Positions 24,475 to 32,888 of a stretch of 32,888 bases of DNA are shown piece by piece (within the stretch, counting starts at the first letter, position 1; each line of letters begins with the position of its first letter). Origin of the DNA: Burkholderiales bacterium (lineage in GTDB: Bacteria; Pseudomonadota; Gammaproteobacteria; Burkholderiales; Burkholderiaceae_D). Under the pieces are notes generated by a model. It did not search any database. It saw nothing but the letters and a program-made list of their open reading frames with translations, and was not told the origin of the DNA. The stretch is from NCBI GenBank assembly GCA_003136595.1, contig PLEY01000183.1, positions 7,863 through 40,750 of the forward strand. Reading direction: 5' to 3'. The position numbers were made by a program, and so were the translations under genes.

Positions 24475-25404
24475 TCATGCGCGGTCGGCGACGCGCTCAC
24501 CCATGATGCCCGAGGGGCGCAGCGTGAGCACGACGATCAGCACGACGAAGGCGAAGATGTCCTGGTAGTTGCTGCCGAAGAAGCCACCAGTGAGTTGCCC
24601 GATATACCCGGCCCCGAGACTCTCGATGATGCCAAGCAGCAGCCCGCCGACCATGGCACCGTAGAGATTGCCGATCCCGCCCAGGACGGCCGCGGTGAAG
24701 GCCTTCAGGCCCGGGATGAAGCCCATGTAAAAATGCGCTATCGAATAGTTCGCAGCCACCAGCACCCCGGCGACCGCGGCGAGCGCCGCGCCGATCGCAA
24801 AGGTGGCCACGATCACTGAATTGGCATCCACGCCCATGAGGCTTGCGATGCGCGGATTCTCCGCGGTGGCCCGCATGGCGCGGCCGAGCTTGGTCTTCTC
24901 GACCAGAAGCACGAGACCCACCATCATCACGGCCGCGAGCACCAGGATCAGGATCTGGGTCGGCGTGATCGACGCACCGCCGATCTCCACGGGAGCCGAG
25001 GGCATGAGCGAAGGAAAGACCTTGTAGTTGCGACCGAAGATGATCATCGCGCCGGTCTGCAGTAGCAGGGAAACGCCAATCGCGGTGATCAAGGGTGCAA
25101 GGCGCGGCGCGTTGCGCAGCGGCCGGTAGGCGAGCCGTTCGATGAGCACATTGATGATGATGCACACCGGGATCGCGACCAGAAGCCCGATGAGAAGGAC
25201 GACGGGGCCGGGTAGTCCGGGCGCGATCGCCTGGACGCCGACCACCGTTGCATAGGCGGTCAGCGCACCGACCATCAACACGTCACCATGGGCGAAGTTG
25301 ATGAGACTGAGGATCCCGTACACCATGGTGTAGCCCAGCGCCACGAGGGCGTAGATGCTCCCCAAGACCAGGCCGTTGATGATCTGCTGAAAGAAAATGT
25401 CCAT
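24475..25404 (-). CDS. livH: LivH, branched-chain amino acid ABC transporter permease
   Basis: This 309-aa inner-membrane permease begins with the family-typical FFQQIINGLVLGSIYALVALGYTMVYG and has about eight hydrophobic segments. The coupling-loop sequence GRAMRATAENPRIASLMGVD is the LivH counterpart of the LivM loop. The start ATG at 25402-25404 follows a GGGAG. It is the first gene of livHMGF, with a sigma-54-like promoter about 180 bp upstream. Confidence 0.94.
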   Translation of the reverse strand: MDIFFQQIINGLVLGSIYALVALGYTMVYGILSLINFAHGDVLMVGALTAYATVVGVQAIAPGLPGPVVLLIGLLVAIPVCIIINVLIERLAYRPLRNAPRLAPLITAIGVSLLLQTGAMIIFGRNYKVFPSLMPSAPVEIGGASITPTQILILVLAAVMMVGLVLLVEKTKLGRAMRATAENPRIASLMGVDANSVIVATFAIGAALAAVAGVLVAANYSIAHFYMGFIPGLKAFTAAVLGGIGNLYGAMVGGLLLGIIESLGAGYIGQLTGGFFGSNYQDIFAFVVLIVVLTLRPSGIMGERVADRA

Positions 25405-25796
25405 GCATCTCCCGAATCGTTATTCCGCCCGGCCCTGTCCTGAAAGTCGTCGAACCCCGAGTTGTGGTGCATCGACGCGCAGAAGGTGCGGCCACCGCAT
25501 CGCTTGCGCTACGGCCTGCTGTCCCACCTTGCATCCCGGCCCGGCCCGACACTTTGGCCGCAGAGCCCCAGTGACAGACGGTCCTTGCAATTTTCAAGCC
25601 AGTTCTTCCGGACGGGTCCGCGGCAGGTCGCTCGCCTGCGTTCTGTCCCGCCCCTGCAGGCCCCTCCCTGAATGTCCCCTCCTGGAGGTTTCCCCATGCA
25701 GTTATCTCCATGCTCGCCCGATTCTACCCGCTTACTTTCCGCCGCCCTAGAGCTACCCTGGAGTGAGCCCGGGAGCGCGGGCACCGCCGGCCGGGA
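25405..25796. other. 392-bp intergenic region between putA and livH
   Basis: No gene is seen. This is the control region of livHMGF, since putA ends here and livH begins on the same strand. It holds the sigma-54-like element at 25586-25601. No clear sigma-70 promoter, T-tract terminator for putA or GCAC-N7-GTGC-type NtrC site was found by eye. Confidence 0.6.
25586..25601 (-). promoter_or_regulatory. Sigma-54 (RpoN) -24/-12 promoter-like element for livHMGF
   Basis: On the minus strand the sequence is TGGCTTGAAAATTGCA. Against TGGCACG-N4-TTGCW it matches 10 of 12 specified bases, including TGGC, the invariant G at the seventh position and TTGCA, with GG and GC exactly 12 bp apart. Transcription would start near 25575, leaving a leader of about 170 nt before livH. 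Nitrogen-controlled amino-acid transport by RpoN is well known, so the position makes sense. The activator is not in the window. Confidence 0.55.
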
Positions 25797-28700
25797 TCAG
25801 TCCGCAAGCGTCATGAGGGACGCGTTGCCGCCCGCCGCCGCAGTATTGGTGCTCACGGTGCGCTCGTGAAACAGACGGGGTGCAACGTCTTCGATGGCGT
25901 GTGTTCCGGACCACTTGATGACGGGGATGAGCGGCCCCTCGCGCGCCGCAATGCGGGTCGACCACTGTGACCACTGCGCCTCATCGCCTGCGAGGAGCAA
26001 TGCAGCAAGCGGCGTGTCGGGACCCAGTGCTGTGACAAAGTCCTGCAGTGCGGCAGGCAGGCGGGACCGTTCTGCAAGCGGTTCTGCCCCGCAGGCGAGC
26101 ACGGTACTGACCTGGGCTACGAGATCGATGAGGTCCGGGGCCACGCAGCCGATTCGGCCGCGCGGGCAAAACCAGAGCACGTTGGTCTCCCCGGTCGGAC
26201 CCGGCAGGCTGCAGCGGGTCGAAAGCAGGCTCGCACGCTCGGCACGATCGAGTTCTGCAAGGGCGCGCGCGCGTGCACTGGCCTCAAAGCTTGTCTCCGA
26301 CCCGAGTGCGAGACGCCAGGCGGCCACGCGGGCGCATACCCCGCGCGTTCCCTGCGCCGCGAGCGCGTCGCCAGGGGGCCTGTCTTGAAGGGTGTGTCGG
26401 GCCTCCAACTCCCTTCCGAGCGGCCCGCCCAGGCGCGCGAGGTACAGAGGACCACCCGCCTTCGGACCGGTTCCAGACAGGCCCTCGCCGCCGAATGGCT
26501 GGACGCCGACCACGGCACCGACCATGTTCCGGTTGACATAGAGATTGCCAACGCGACCCGCGCTCGCCACACAATCGATATGCTCGTCGATGCGGCTGTG
26601 TACGCCCATCGTCAATCCGTAGCCGGTCTGGTTGATGGCCTGCAGCAGCGCCTCGAGTTCGCCGAACCGGTAGCGCAAGACGTGCAGGACCGGCCCGAAG
26701 ACCTCGCCTTCGAGCGCCTCGATGCGGTCGATCTCGATCACTGTGGGCGCGACGAACGTCCCCGCGGCACAGGCGGCCGGCAGCGGAACCTGCAGCACGC
26801 GGTGGCCCTCGTTGCGCCGGCGCGCGATGTAATCCAGGAGGCGCTCCTGTGCCGCCTTATCGATGACGGGTCCGATGTCACACGCGAGCGCTGCCGGGTT
26901 GCCCACCTGCAGCTCCTCCAGCGCGCCCCCCAGCATCTCGAGCGTCGCGTCCGCCACGTCCTCCTGAATGCACAAGAGGCGCAGCGCCGAGCAGCGCTGC
27001 CCGGCGCTGTCGAAGGCGGAGCTGACGATATCCTGGACCACCTGCTCGATGAGCGCGCTCGAGTCGACCAGCATGGCGTTCTGACCGCCGGTCTCGGCAA
27101 CCAGGATCCGTTCATCACCAAAGGCCGCGAGGCTGCGCGCGATGCCCCGTGCCACCTCGGTCGAGCCGGTGAACAGCACCCCCGCGATGGGCTGCGCGCT
27201 GCTCAAGGGTGCGCCCACCGTTGCGCCGTCCCCCGGCAGGAATTGCAGCACCTCGCGCGCGATTCCGGCTGCGTGGAAGAGTTCCACGGCCCGCGCGGCG
27301 ATGAGCGGTGTCTGCTCGGCGGGCTTGGCGATGACCACCCGGCCCGCCGCGAGCGCTGCGACCACCTGTCCGGTGAAGATCGCGAGCGGAAAATTCCAGG
27401 GCGATATGCACACGATCGGCCCCTCCGGGCCCGGCGTGTGCGGCGCCTGACCTTCGAGCTGGCTCGCATAGTAGCGACAGAAGTCGACCGCCTCGCGCAC
27501 TTCACCGAAAGCGTTCAGGAGTGTCTTGCCCGCTTCCCGCACGGCGAGGGCGACCAGTTCCACGCGCTGGGCCTCGAGGGCGCGGCCGCACGCCCGCAGG
27601 AGCCGTGCGCGTTCGGCGCGCGGGACCTGTGCCCAGCCTCGCGCGGCAGCAACCGCGGTGGCGAGCGCGCGCTCGATGTCCAGGACGCTTGCGCTTTGCA
27701 TATGGCCGACCAGATCGTCGCGGCAGGCCGGGTTGCGGATCTCGGTCAGGGGTCCGTTCGCGGCCGGCGCACTCGGTGCAGCACCGACGAGCGGCCGCGC
27801 CTCCCAGGTCCGCTCGCCAAACGCTCGCAGTTCGGCATCAAGTTCGGCCAAGACCTTCTCGCTTGACCAGTCGAAACCCAGAGAGTTGTCGCGGTCAGGG
27901 GGATAGAGCCGTGGGGGCAGCGGGATGCCGGCATGGGGATGGCCGCCTTCCTGTAGAGCCCGGTTGACCGGATCGGCGACCAGTTCGTCGATGCTGACGC
28001 TCTCATCGACAATGCGGTTGACGAACGAGCTGTTTGCGCCGTTTTCGAGAAGACGCCGCACGAGATAGGCGAGCAGTGTCTCGTGCGTGCCGACCGGAGC
28101 GTAGATCCGGCACGACAGGCTTTGGGCATCCCCCGGCCCCAACACCTGATCGTAGAGGGTCTCTCCCATGCCGTGCAGGCACTGGAACTCGTAGCCGGCC
28201 TCGGCCACCCCCGCCGCGCGCGCGCATTCGCGCACCCAGGCGAGCGTGTAGGCATTGTGGGTGGCGAACTGCGGATAGATCACGTCGGTCGCAAGGAGTA
28301 GCTTCTTCGCGCAGGCCTGGTACGCGAGGTCGGTATGCACCTTGCGCGTGTAGACCGGATAGTCGAGCTGGCCCTCGACCTGGGCGCGCTTGATCTCAGA
28401 GTCCCAATAGGCACCCTTGACCAGACGGATCATGAGACGCCGGGGCGGCTGCGTCTGCGTCCTGCGGGCGAGATCGATCAGATAGTCGAGTACGAAGGGG
28501 GCACGCTTTTGGTAGGCCTGCACGACAAATCCAAGCCCGCTCCAGCCGATGAGTTCGGGATCGCCGCTGAGATTTTCGAGCAGATCGAGAGACAGATCGA
28601 GCCGTTCCGATTCCTCCGCATCGATGTTCAACCCGATCCGGTAGGAGCGCGCAAGAAGTGCGAGCGCCTTTAGGCGCGGCAAGAGTTCAAGCATCACGCG

Positions 28701-29504
28701 TTCGCGCTGCAGACGGCTGTAGCGGGGATGGAGCGCCGAGAGCTTCACCGAGATCCCCGGACCCAGTCGTACCGCGTCCTGGGCGGCGAGCCCGAGGCTC
28801 GCCGCGTGACGGCCGATGGCGTGGATGGCCGCCTCGTAGGAGGCGTAGTAGCGGGCTGCGTCGGCCGATGTGAGCGCGGCCTCGCCCAGCATGTCGTAGG
28901 AGTAGCGGTAGCCGCGCGCCCGGGGACCGCTGCCATTGGCGATGGCATCCTCGATGGTCTCGCCGGTCACGAACTGGCGGCCCAGCATGCGCATCGCGAG
29001 ATCGACGCCGCGGCGGATGAGGGGTTCGCCCCCGAGGCCCACCAGCCGGGCGAGCGCGCGCGACAGGCCAACACTGCTGTGCGTGGCGACCAGCTTGCCG
29101 GTGATGAGCAGTCCCCACGACGCGGCATTGACGAACAAGGAGGGGCTGCGCCCGACGTGCGCCTGCCAGTCGCCCCCGCCGATCTTGTCGCGGATCAGCG
29201 CATCGCGCGTGGCCGCATCCGGGATGCGCAAGAGGGCCTCGGCGAGGCACATCAGTGCGACCCCTTCCTCGCTCGACAGCGAGAACTCGCGCATGAGGGC
29301 ATCAACGCCGCCGGAGCGGGCCCGTTTGGTGCGTACCGCTCGGACCAGACCGGCCGCATCGGCGCGTACGCGCTCCCGAGCCGCGGCGCTTTGCTCGGCC
29401 AGCGCCACGAGACCGTGGACGCACGCCGGCTCGGCCTCGCGGTAATGGTCCTCCACGACCGCGCGCAGCGCGGTGCGGGGCTTGAGTGCCAGATCGAAGT
29501 TCAT
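25797..29504 (-). CDS. putA: PutA, bifunctional proline dehydrogenase / P5C dehydrogenase
   Basis: This 1235-aa enzyme oxidises proline to glutamate in two steps, channelling the intermediate between sites. The FAD-dependent proline dehydrogenase domain (about 120-500) shows RLVKGAYWDSEIKRAQ and YEFQCLHGMGE. The aldehyde dehydrogenase domain (about 575-1040) has Glu804 in AETGGQNA and the catalytic Cys838 in SAGQRCSA. A C-terminal domain ends in the conserved ERTVSTNTAAAGGNASLM flap. There is no N-terminal ribbon-helix-helix DNA-binding domain, so it should not repress its own gene. The start was put at ATG 29502-29504, where family homology begins; ATGs at 29546 and 29540 are possible, and no Shine-Dalgarno decides. 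It lies between the two parts of the Liv transporter, divergent from livK. Confidence 0.95.
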   Translation of the reverse strand: MNFDLALKPRTALRAVVEDHYREAEPACVHGLVALAEQSAAARERVRADAAGLVRAVRTKRARSGGVDALMREFSLSSEEGVALMCLAEALLRIPDAATRDALIRDKIGGGDWQAHVGRSPSLFVNAASWGLLITGKLVATHSSVGLSRALARLVGLGGEPLIRRGVDLAMRMLGRQFVTGETIEDAIANGSGPRARGYRYSYDMLGEAALTSADAARYYASYEAAIHAIGRHAASLGLAAQDAVRLGPGISVKLSALHPRYSRLQRERVMLELLPRLKALALLARSYRIGLNIDAEESERLDLSLDLLENLSGDPELIGWSGLGFVVQAYQKRAPFVLDYLIDLARRTQTQPPRRLMIRLVKGAYWDSEIKRAQVEGQLDYPVYTRKVHTDLAYQACAKKLLLATDVIYPQFATHNAYTLAWVRECARAAGVAEAGYEFQCLHGMGETLYDQVLGPGDAQSLSCRIYAPVGTHETLLAYLVRRLLENGANSSFVNRIVDESVSIDELVADPVNRALQEGGHPHAGIPLPPRLYPPDRDNSLGFDWSSEKVLAELDAELRAFGERTWEARPLVGAAPSAPAANGPLTEIRNPACRDDLVGHMQSASVLDIERALATAVAAARGWAQVPRAERARLLRACGRALEAQRVELVALAVREAGKTLLNAFGEVREAVDFCRYYASQLEGQAPHTPGPEGPIVCISPWNFPLAIFTGQVVAALAAGRVVIAKPAEQTPLIAARAVELFHAAGIAREVLQFLPGDGATVGAPLSSAQPIAGVLFTGSTEVARGIARSLAAFGDERILVAETGGQNAMLVDSSALIEQVVQDIVSSAFDSAGQRCSALRLLCIQEDVADATLEMLGGALEELQVGNPAALACDIGPVIDKAAQERLLDYIARRRNEGHRVLQVPLPAACAAGTFVAPTVIEIDRIEALEGEVFGPVLHVLRYRFGELEALLQAINQTGYGLTMGVHSRIDEHIDCVASAGRVGNLYVNRNMVGAVVGVQPFGGEGLSGTGPKAGGPLYLARLGGPLGRELEARHTLQDRPPGDALAAQGTRGVCARVAAWRLALGSETSFEASARARALAELDRAERASLLSTRCSLPGPTGETNVLWFCPRGRIGCVAPDLIDLVAQVSTVLACGAEPLAERSRLPAALQDFVTALGPDTPLAALLLAGDEAQWSQWSTRIAAREGPLIPVIKWSGTHAIEDVAPRLFHERTVSTNTAAAGGNASLMTLAD

Positions 29505-29695
29505 GGGCGGGCGCGGGCCAGGTCCGGAAGGGGTAAACATGTGCATGGTAGCGCGTTGCGAGGCTCGCCAAGAGGCGGCGTGCCAGGCCACTCGGTGCGC
29601 GCACGGGCCAGCTAGTCACGTGGGGCTGTTTCGTGTAACTTATGCCGGTTCGCCAACCCGTAGCCCCGCATCGAGAACGTCGAGGAGGTTCTTGG

Positions 29696-29723
29696 TTTAT
29701 TGTTACCTCTGGCGATCGGTCAA
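29696..29723 (-). promoter_or_regulatory. Putative sigma-70 promoter for putA
   Basis: On the minus strand TTGACC (29723-29718) matches the -35 hexamer at five of six positions. It is followed after 16 bp by AATAAA (29701-29696), four of six for the -10. The predicted start is near 29689, about 185 nt before the chosen ATG. It lies just upstream of livK on the other strand, so the two genes share a control region. Confidence 0.4.
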
Positions 29724-29756
29724 CCTCTTAATACATCCTAAGCGGAGAAGATTGCG

Positions 29757-30902
29757 ATGAAATTTCAAAAGACACTGATGTGCGTTGCACTGGCTGCAGG
29801 CTTTGCCGCTGCGACGCCAGCGCTCGCTGAAGAAGAGATCGTGAAGATCGGCCACGTCGCTCCGATCACGGGCAACATCGCCCACCTGGGCAAGGACAAT
29901 GAGAACGGCGCAAGGCTTGCCATCGATGATCTGAATGCGAAGGGATTCACGATCGGCGGCAAGAAGGTCAAGTTCGAGCTGGTTCCCGAAGATGACGCCG
30001 CCGATCCGAAGCAGGGCACGGCAGCGGCACAAAAGCTCGTCGACGAGAAGGTCAACGGCGTCATCGGACACTTGAATTCGGGCACCACGATCCCGGCCTC
30101 GAAGATCTATTCGGACGCGGGAATTCCGCAGATCTCCCCCTCGGCGACCAATCCGACCTACACCAAGCAGGGTTTCAAGACGGCCTTTCGCGTCGTGGCC
30201 AATGACGGCCAGCTGGGCGGTACGCTCGGTCGTTATGCAGTCGACACCCTGCATGCGAAGAACATCGCCGTGGTCTCGGACAAGACCGCCTACGGTGATG
30301 GCGTCGCCAATGAGTTCAAGAAGTCGGCCGAGAAGGCCGGTGCCAAGATCGTTGACACCGAGTACACCACCAACAGCGCCACTGACTTCCAGGCGATCCT
30401 GACGACCATCAAGGGCAAGAAGCCCGACCTCATCTTCTACGGTGGCATGGACGCGCAGGCCGGACCGCTCATCCGGCAGATGAAGCAGCTCGGCATCACG
30501 GCCAAGGTCGCCGGCGGCGATGGCATCTGCACGACTGAACTGGCCAAGCTTGCCGGCGATGGTCTCAGTGATGACCAGGTCTACTGCGCCGAGGCAGGTG
30601 GCGTCGGACCGGAGGGTGTGAAGGCCATGGACGAGTTCAAGGCGCGCTACAAGGCGAAGTTTGGCACCGAGGTCGAGATCTACTCGCCCTATGTCTATGA
30701 TGCCGTGATGGTCATGGCCGACGCGATGAAGAAGGCCGGATCCGCCGATCCCGCCAAGTATCTGCCGTTCCTCGCCAAAGAAGACTATAACGGTGTGACC
30801 GGCCACATCTCTTTTGACGAATTCGGCGACATCAAGAACGGGTCGCTCACGCTCTACACCTACAAGGGCGGCAACCGGGACAAGCTCGCGGTCGTCAAGT
30901 AG
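29757..30902 (+). CDS. livK: LivK, periplasmic branched-chain amino acid-binding protein
   Basis: This 381-aa periplasmic solute-binding protein of the Leu/Ile/Val family captures the amino acid and delivers it to LivHMGF. Residues 1-24 form a signal peptide, with a likely cut after Ala-Leu-Ala24. The mature start, IVKIGHVAPITG, and the ligand-loop region GHLNSGTTIPASKIYSDAGIP are typical of the family. The ATG at 29757 has GGAGA at 29744-29748, 8 nt upstream. It stands alone, divergent from putA, with its own terminator, so it can be expressed more strongly than the membrane components, as is usual for binding proteins. Whether it prefers branched-chain amino acids, proline or others cannot be read from the sequence. 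Confidence 0.94.
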   Translation: MKFQKTLMCVALAAGFAAATPALAEEEIVKIGHVAPITGNIAHLGKDNENGARLAIDDLNAKGFTIGGKKVKFELVPEDDAADPKQGTAAAQKLVDEKVNGVIGHLNSGTTIPASKIYSDAGIPQISPSATNPTYTKQGFKTAFRVVANDGQLGGTLGRYAVDTLHAKNIAVVSDKTAYGDGVANEFKKSAEKAGAKIVDTEYTTNSATDFQAILTTIKGKKPDLIFYGGMDAQAGPLIRQMKQLGITAKVAGGDGICTTELAKLAGDGLSDDQVYCAEAGGVGPEGVKAMDEFKARYKAKFGTEVEIYSPYVYDAVMVMADAMKKAGSADPAKYLPFLAKEDYNGVTGHISFDEFGDIKNGSLTLYTYKGGNRDKLAVVK

Positions 30903-30929
30903 GGCCGGGCCAGGGCAGTACTGCGACGG

Positions 30930-30958
30930 GAGCCGCCAGCGTGCGGCTCTTGTTGTTT
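30930..30958 (+). terminator. Rho-independent terminator of livK
   Basis: A perfect 7-bp stem, GAGCCGC (30930-30936) with GCGGCTC (30943-30949), loop CAGCGT, is followed directly by a T-rich tail (TTGTTGTTT, 30950-30958). It starts 27 bp after the livK stop. Confidence 0.75.
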
Positions 30959-31096
30959 CTGGGGCGGCAAGAGCGGACACGGCTCCCGGCAGGCTGCGGC
31001 GCTGCGGCAGAGGGCGCCGGGGGCGATGGGGGCGGCGGTTAGGGCCCTTGCCTGATAGGCTGTATATTGTCTAAGTTGGGCTTTGGAGGGAAAAGA

Positions 31097-31333
31097 ATGG
31101 TTTTTATCGTGCTCGGGACGCTGCTGCTTCTCATGAAGTGGTTTGAGTTCGGTCCCGTTGCCCACTGGTCCTGGTGGATCGTTCTCCTGCCGTTCGCAGG
31201 CGGCCTGATCTGGTTCGAGATCGTGGAGCCGCTTCTCGGGCTGGACAAGAAGAAGGCCCACTCCGAACTGGAGAAGGTCAAGAAAGAGCGCATCAAGAAG
31301 CAGCTCGAGCGCATCAATCCGCCGCGCCGCTAG
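31097..31333 (+). CDS. Small Trp-rich protein (TIGR04438 type)
   Basis: This 78-aa protein has two hydrophobic segments (about 2-12 and 23-40), many tryptophans ([20 protein letters not shown]) and a highly charged Lys/Glu/Arg C-terminal helix. This matches the small Trp-rich protein family, which is best known from betaproteobacteria and has no established function. It is probably an inner-membrane protein with a cytoplasmic tail. The start ATG at 31097 has GGAGG at 31085-31089, 7 nt away; a longer reading from 31067 would include that ribosome-binding site. A TATATT at 31063-31068 may be its -10, but then the transcript would begin very close to the ribosome-binding site. Its last 20 bp overlap the 3' end of ilvD on the other strand. 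Confidence 0.85.
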   Translation: MVFIVLGTLLLLMKWFEFGPVAHWSWWIVLLPFAGGLIWFEIVEPLLGLDKKKAHSELEKVKKERIKKQLERINPPRR

Positions 31334-32888
31334 GCTTTTTCTCAGGTGACTCGACGGGGTCGGTGACGGCCCCCAAGCTGGCCGACGACGCCAGAGCGGC
31401 AAATTTTGCCAGGACGCCCCGCCGGTAACGCGGCGCCGGAGGTTGCCAGCGTGCGCGCCTGGCCTCGAGAACCGCCGGATCGATGACCAGCTCGAGGAGC
31501 AGTTGGTGGGCGTCGATGGTGATGGTGTCGCCTTCCTCGATGAGTGCGATATTGCCGCCGGCGAAGGCCTCGGGGGCGACGTGGCCTACGACCATGCCCC
31601 AGGTCCCGCCCGAGAATCGTCCATCGGTGATCAGTCCGACCGATTCCCCCAATCCCTGACCGATGAGAGCCGATGTGGGTGCGAGCATCTCAGGCATGCC
31701 AGGCCCGCCCTTGGGCCCCACATAGCGGATCACCACCACGTCGCCAGCCCTGATCTGGCGCGCCATGATCGCGTCCATCGCCGCGTACTCCGAGTCGAAC
31801 ACGCGCGCTGGCCCCGTGATGGAAGGATTCTTCAGACCGGTGATCTTCGCCACGCAGCCCTCCGGCGCGAGGTTGCCTTTCAGGATCGCAAGGTGTCCGT
31901 GCGCATAAAGGGGCGCATCGATTGGCATGATGACCTTCTGGTGGGCCCCCCCTGGCGCCGGGATGCGCTCGATTTCCTCGCCCAGTGTCCGTCCCGTGAT
32001 CGTCATGCAGTCGCCGTGGAGGAGGTCGGCCGCGAGCAGGATCTTGAGCACGGCCGGGATGCCGCCCGCCTGATGCAGATCAGTCGCGACGTATTGACCC
32101 GAAGGCTTCAGGTCGCACAGCACGGGCACGCGGCGCCGGATGCGCTCGAAGTCGTCGATCGTCCAGGCCACCTCGGCCGCATGGGCAATCGCGAGATAGT
32201 GCAGCACCGCATTGGTCGAACCGCCGATGGCCATGATCACCGCGACCGCGTTCTCGATGGAGCGGCGCGTGATGATGTCGCGCGGCTTGATGTTTTTTCG
32301 GACGGCCTCGACCAGAACCCGGGCCGACTGGGCTGCGGAATCGGTCTTTTCATGATCCGGGTTGGCCATGGTCGAGGAGTACAGCAGGCTCATGCCCAGC
32401 GCCTCGAAGGACGAACTCATGGTGTTGGCGGTGTACATTCCGCCACAGGAGCCTGACGAGGGGCAGGCACGCTGCTCGATCGCCTCGAAGTCCTCCTGAC
32501 TCATCCGCCCGGCGCTGAACTCGCCCACCGCCTCGAACGACGACACAATGGTCAGATCGCGTCCCTGATAGTGGCCCGGCTTGATGGTGCCCCCGTAGAC
32601 GTAGATGCCCGGCACATTGGTGCGTGCGAGCGCCATCATGCCGCCCGGCATGTTCTTGTCGCAACCCCCGATCACCACGCAGCCGTCGAGCCACTGGCCC
32701 ATCACGGCGGTCTCGATGCAGTCGGCGATCACCTCACGGGAGATGAGCGAATACTTCATGCCTTCGGTGCCCATCGAAATGCCATCGCTGACCGTGATGG
32801 TATTGAAGAGCACCGCCTTGCCCCCGGCCGAATCGGCACCGGTGGCCGCGGCTCTGGCCAGGGCATCGATATGCATGTTGCAGGGCGT
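31314..32888 (-). CDS. ilvD: IlvD, dihydroxy-acid dehydratase (5' end outside window)
   Basis: 524 C-terminal residues are visible; the first about 40 lie beyond the window end. The enzyme dehydrates 2,3-dihydroxy-isovalerate and its homologue to the 2-oxo acids leading to valine, leucine and isoleucine. The three iron-sulfur-ligand cysteines are visible in TPCNMH (at the very edge of the window), [10 protein letters not shown] and [12 protein letters not shown]. The frame reads through to base 32888, so the ATG at 32874-32876 is internal and not the start. The C-terminus extends slightly past the usual end with a Ser/Pro/Glu/Lys tail. Its 3' end overlaps the small Trp-rich gene by 20 bp, tail to tail. 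Confidence 0.96.
   Translation of the reverse strand, partial: TPCNMHIDALARAAATGADSAGGKAVLFNTITVSDGISMGTEGMKYSLISREVIADCIETAVMGQWLDGCVVIGGCDKNMPGGMMALARTNVPGIYVYGGTIKPGHYQGRDLTIVSSFEAVGEFSAGRMSQEDFEAIEQRACPSSGSCGGMYTANTMSSSFEALGMSLLYSSTMANPDHEKTDSAAQSARVLVEAVRKNIKPRDIITRRSIENAVAVIMAIGGSTNAVLHYLAIAHAAEVAWTIDDFERIRRRVPVLCDLKPSGQYVATDLHQAGGIPAVLKILLAADLLHGDCMTITGRTLGEEIERIPAPGGAHQKVIMPIDAPLYAHGHLAILKGNLAPEGCVAKITGLKNPSITGPARVFDSEYAAMDAIMARQIRAGDVVVIRYVGPKGGPGMPEMLAPTSALIGQGLGESVGLITDGRFSGGTWGMVVGHVAPEAFAGGNIALIEEGDTITIDAHQLLLELVIDPAVLEARRARWQPPAPRYRRGVLAKFAALASSASLGAVTDPVESPEKKPSGAAD

Noticed and set aside
26385-27866. 493-codon open frame on the plus strand
   Set aside because: It lies wholly antisense to putA, which has full domain motifs. 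Long antisense frames are expected in GC-rich coding DNA, and its translation shows no domain.
29547-29591. Upstream extension of putA to 29591
   Set aside because: The added residues are unlike PutA N-termini and lack a ribosome-binding site; family homology begins at 29504.
29560-29600. Sigma-54-like TGGCACG upstream of putA on the minus strand
   Set aside because: The following TTGGC is too far away, so the -24/-12 spacing is wrong.
32874-32876. ATG as start of ilvD
   Set aside because: The codons before it encode TPCN, the conserved iron-sulfur motif, so the gene continues past the window end.
1-32888. CRISPR array, tRNA, rRNA, insertion sequence or phage genes
   Set aside because: No direct-repeat/spacer pattern, cloverleaf, rRNA segment, transposase motif or phage gene was seen on either strand.

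Overview
This window is high-GC DNA from a Gram-negative bacterium. It is dominated by a hopanoid (bacterial sterol-like lipid) gene cluster, flanked by amino-acid uptake and catabolism genes. A 78-aa protein of the small Trp-rich family (TIGR04438, mainly betaproteobacterial), the hpn gene set and the Liv/PutA types suggest a betaproteobacterium. That assignment is inference; no rRNA or other phylogenetic marker is present.

Layout. (1) 1-228: the 3' end of an unknown gene with a Pro/Arg/Glu repeat tail. (2) 647-3250 (+): a two-gene molybdenum hydroxylase, with a [2Fe-2S] subunit and a Tat-exported molybdopterin subunit. (3) 3313-19077: the hopanoid locus in interleaved transcription units. 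These are hpnN (-); hpnM (+); a tight hpnH-hpnI-hpnJ-hpnK-hpnL operon (-); hpnA (+); hpnB (-); and a ferritin-like diiron protein, squalene-hopene cyclase (shc) and hpnG (+). (4) 19074-21075: a divergent pair, an SDR epimerase-like protein (-) and a ferredoxin-NAD(P)H-reductase fusion (+). (5) 21076-21638: about 560 bp without a recognisable gene. (6) 21639-30902: livFGMH (-), putA (-) and the binding-protein gene livK (+), so the Liv transporter is split around putA. (7) 31097-32888: the small Trp-rich protein (+) and ilvD (-, running off the window end).

How the genes work together. Shc cyclises squalene to hopene. HpnH adds an adenosyl group and HpnG removes adenine to give ribosylhopane. 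HpnI, HpnK and HpnJ add an amino sugar to bacteriohopanetetrol, deacetylate it and convert it to the cyclitol ether. HpnN, and perhaps HpnM, move hopanoids to the outer membrane. Squalene synthesis (hpnCDE) and hpnO are not in the window. Liv imports branched-chain or related amino acids, PutA oxidises proline to glutamate, and IlvD makes branched-chain amino-acid precursors.

The most notable observations are a full TGGCAC-N5-TTGC (sigma-54, RpoN type) promoter-like element in front of hpnHIJKL, a second strong sigma-54-like element in front of livHMGF, a weaker one in front of shc, and an uncharacterised diiron-motif protein placed directly before shc.
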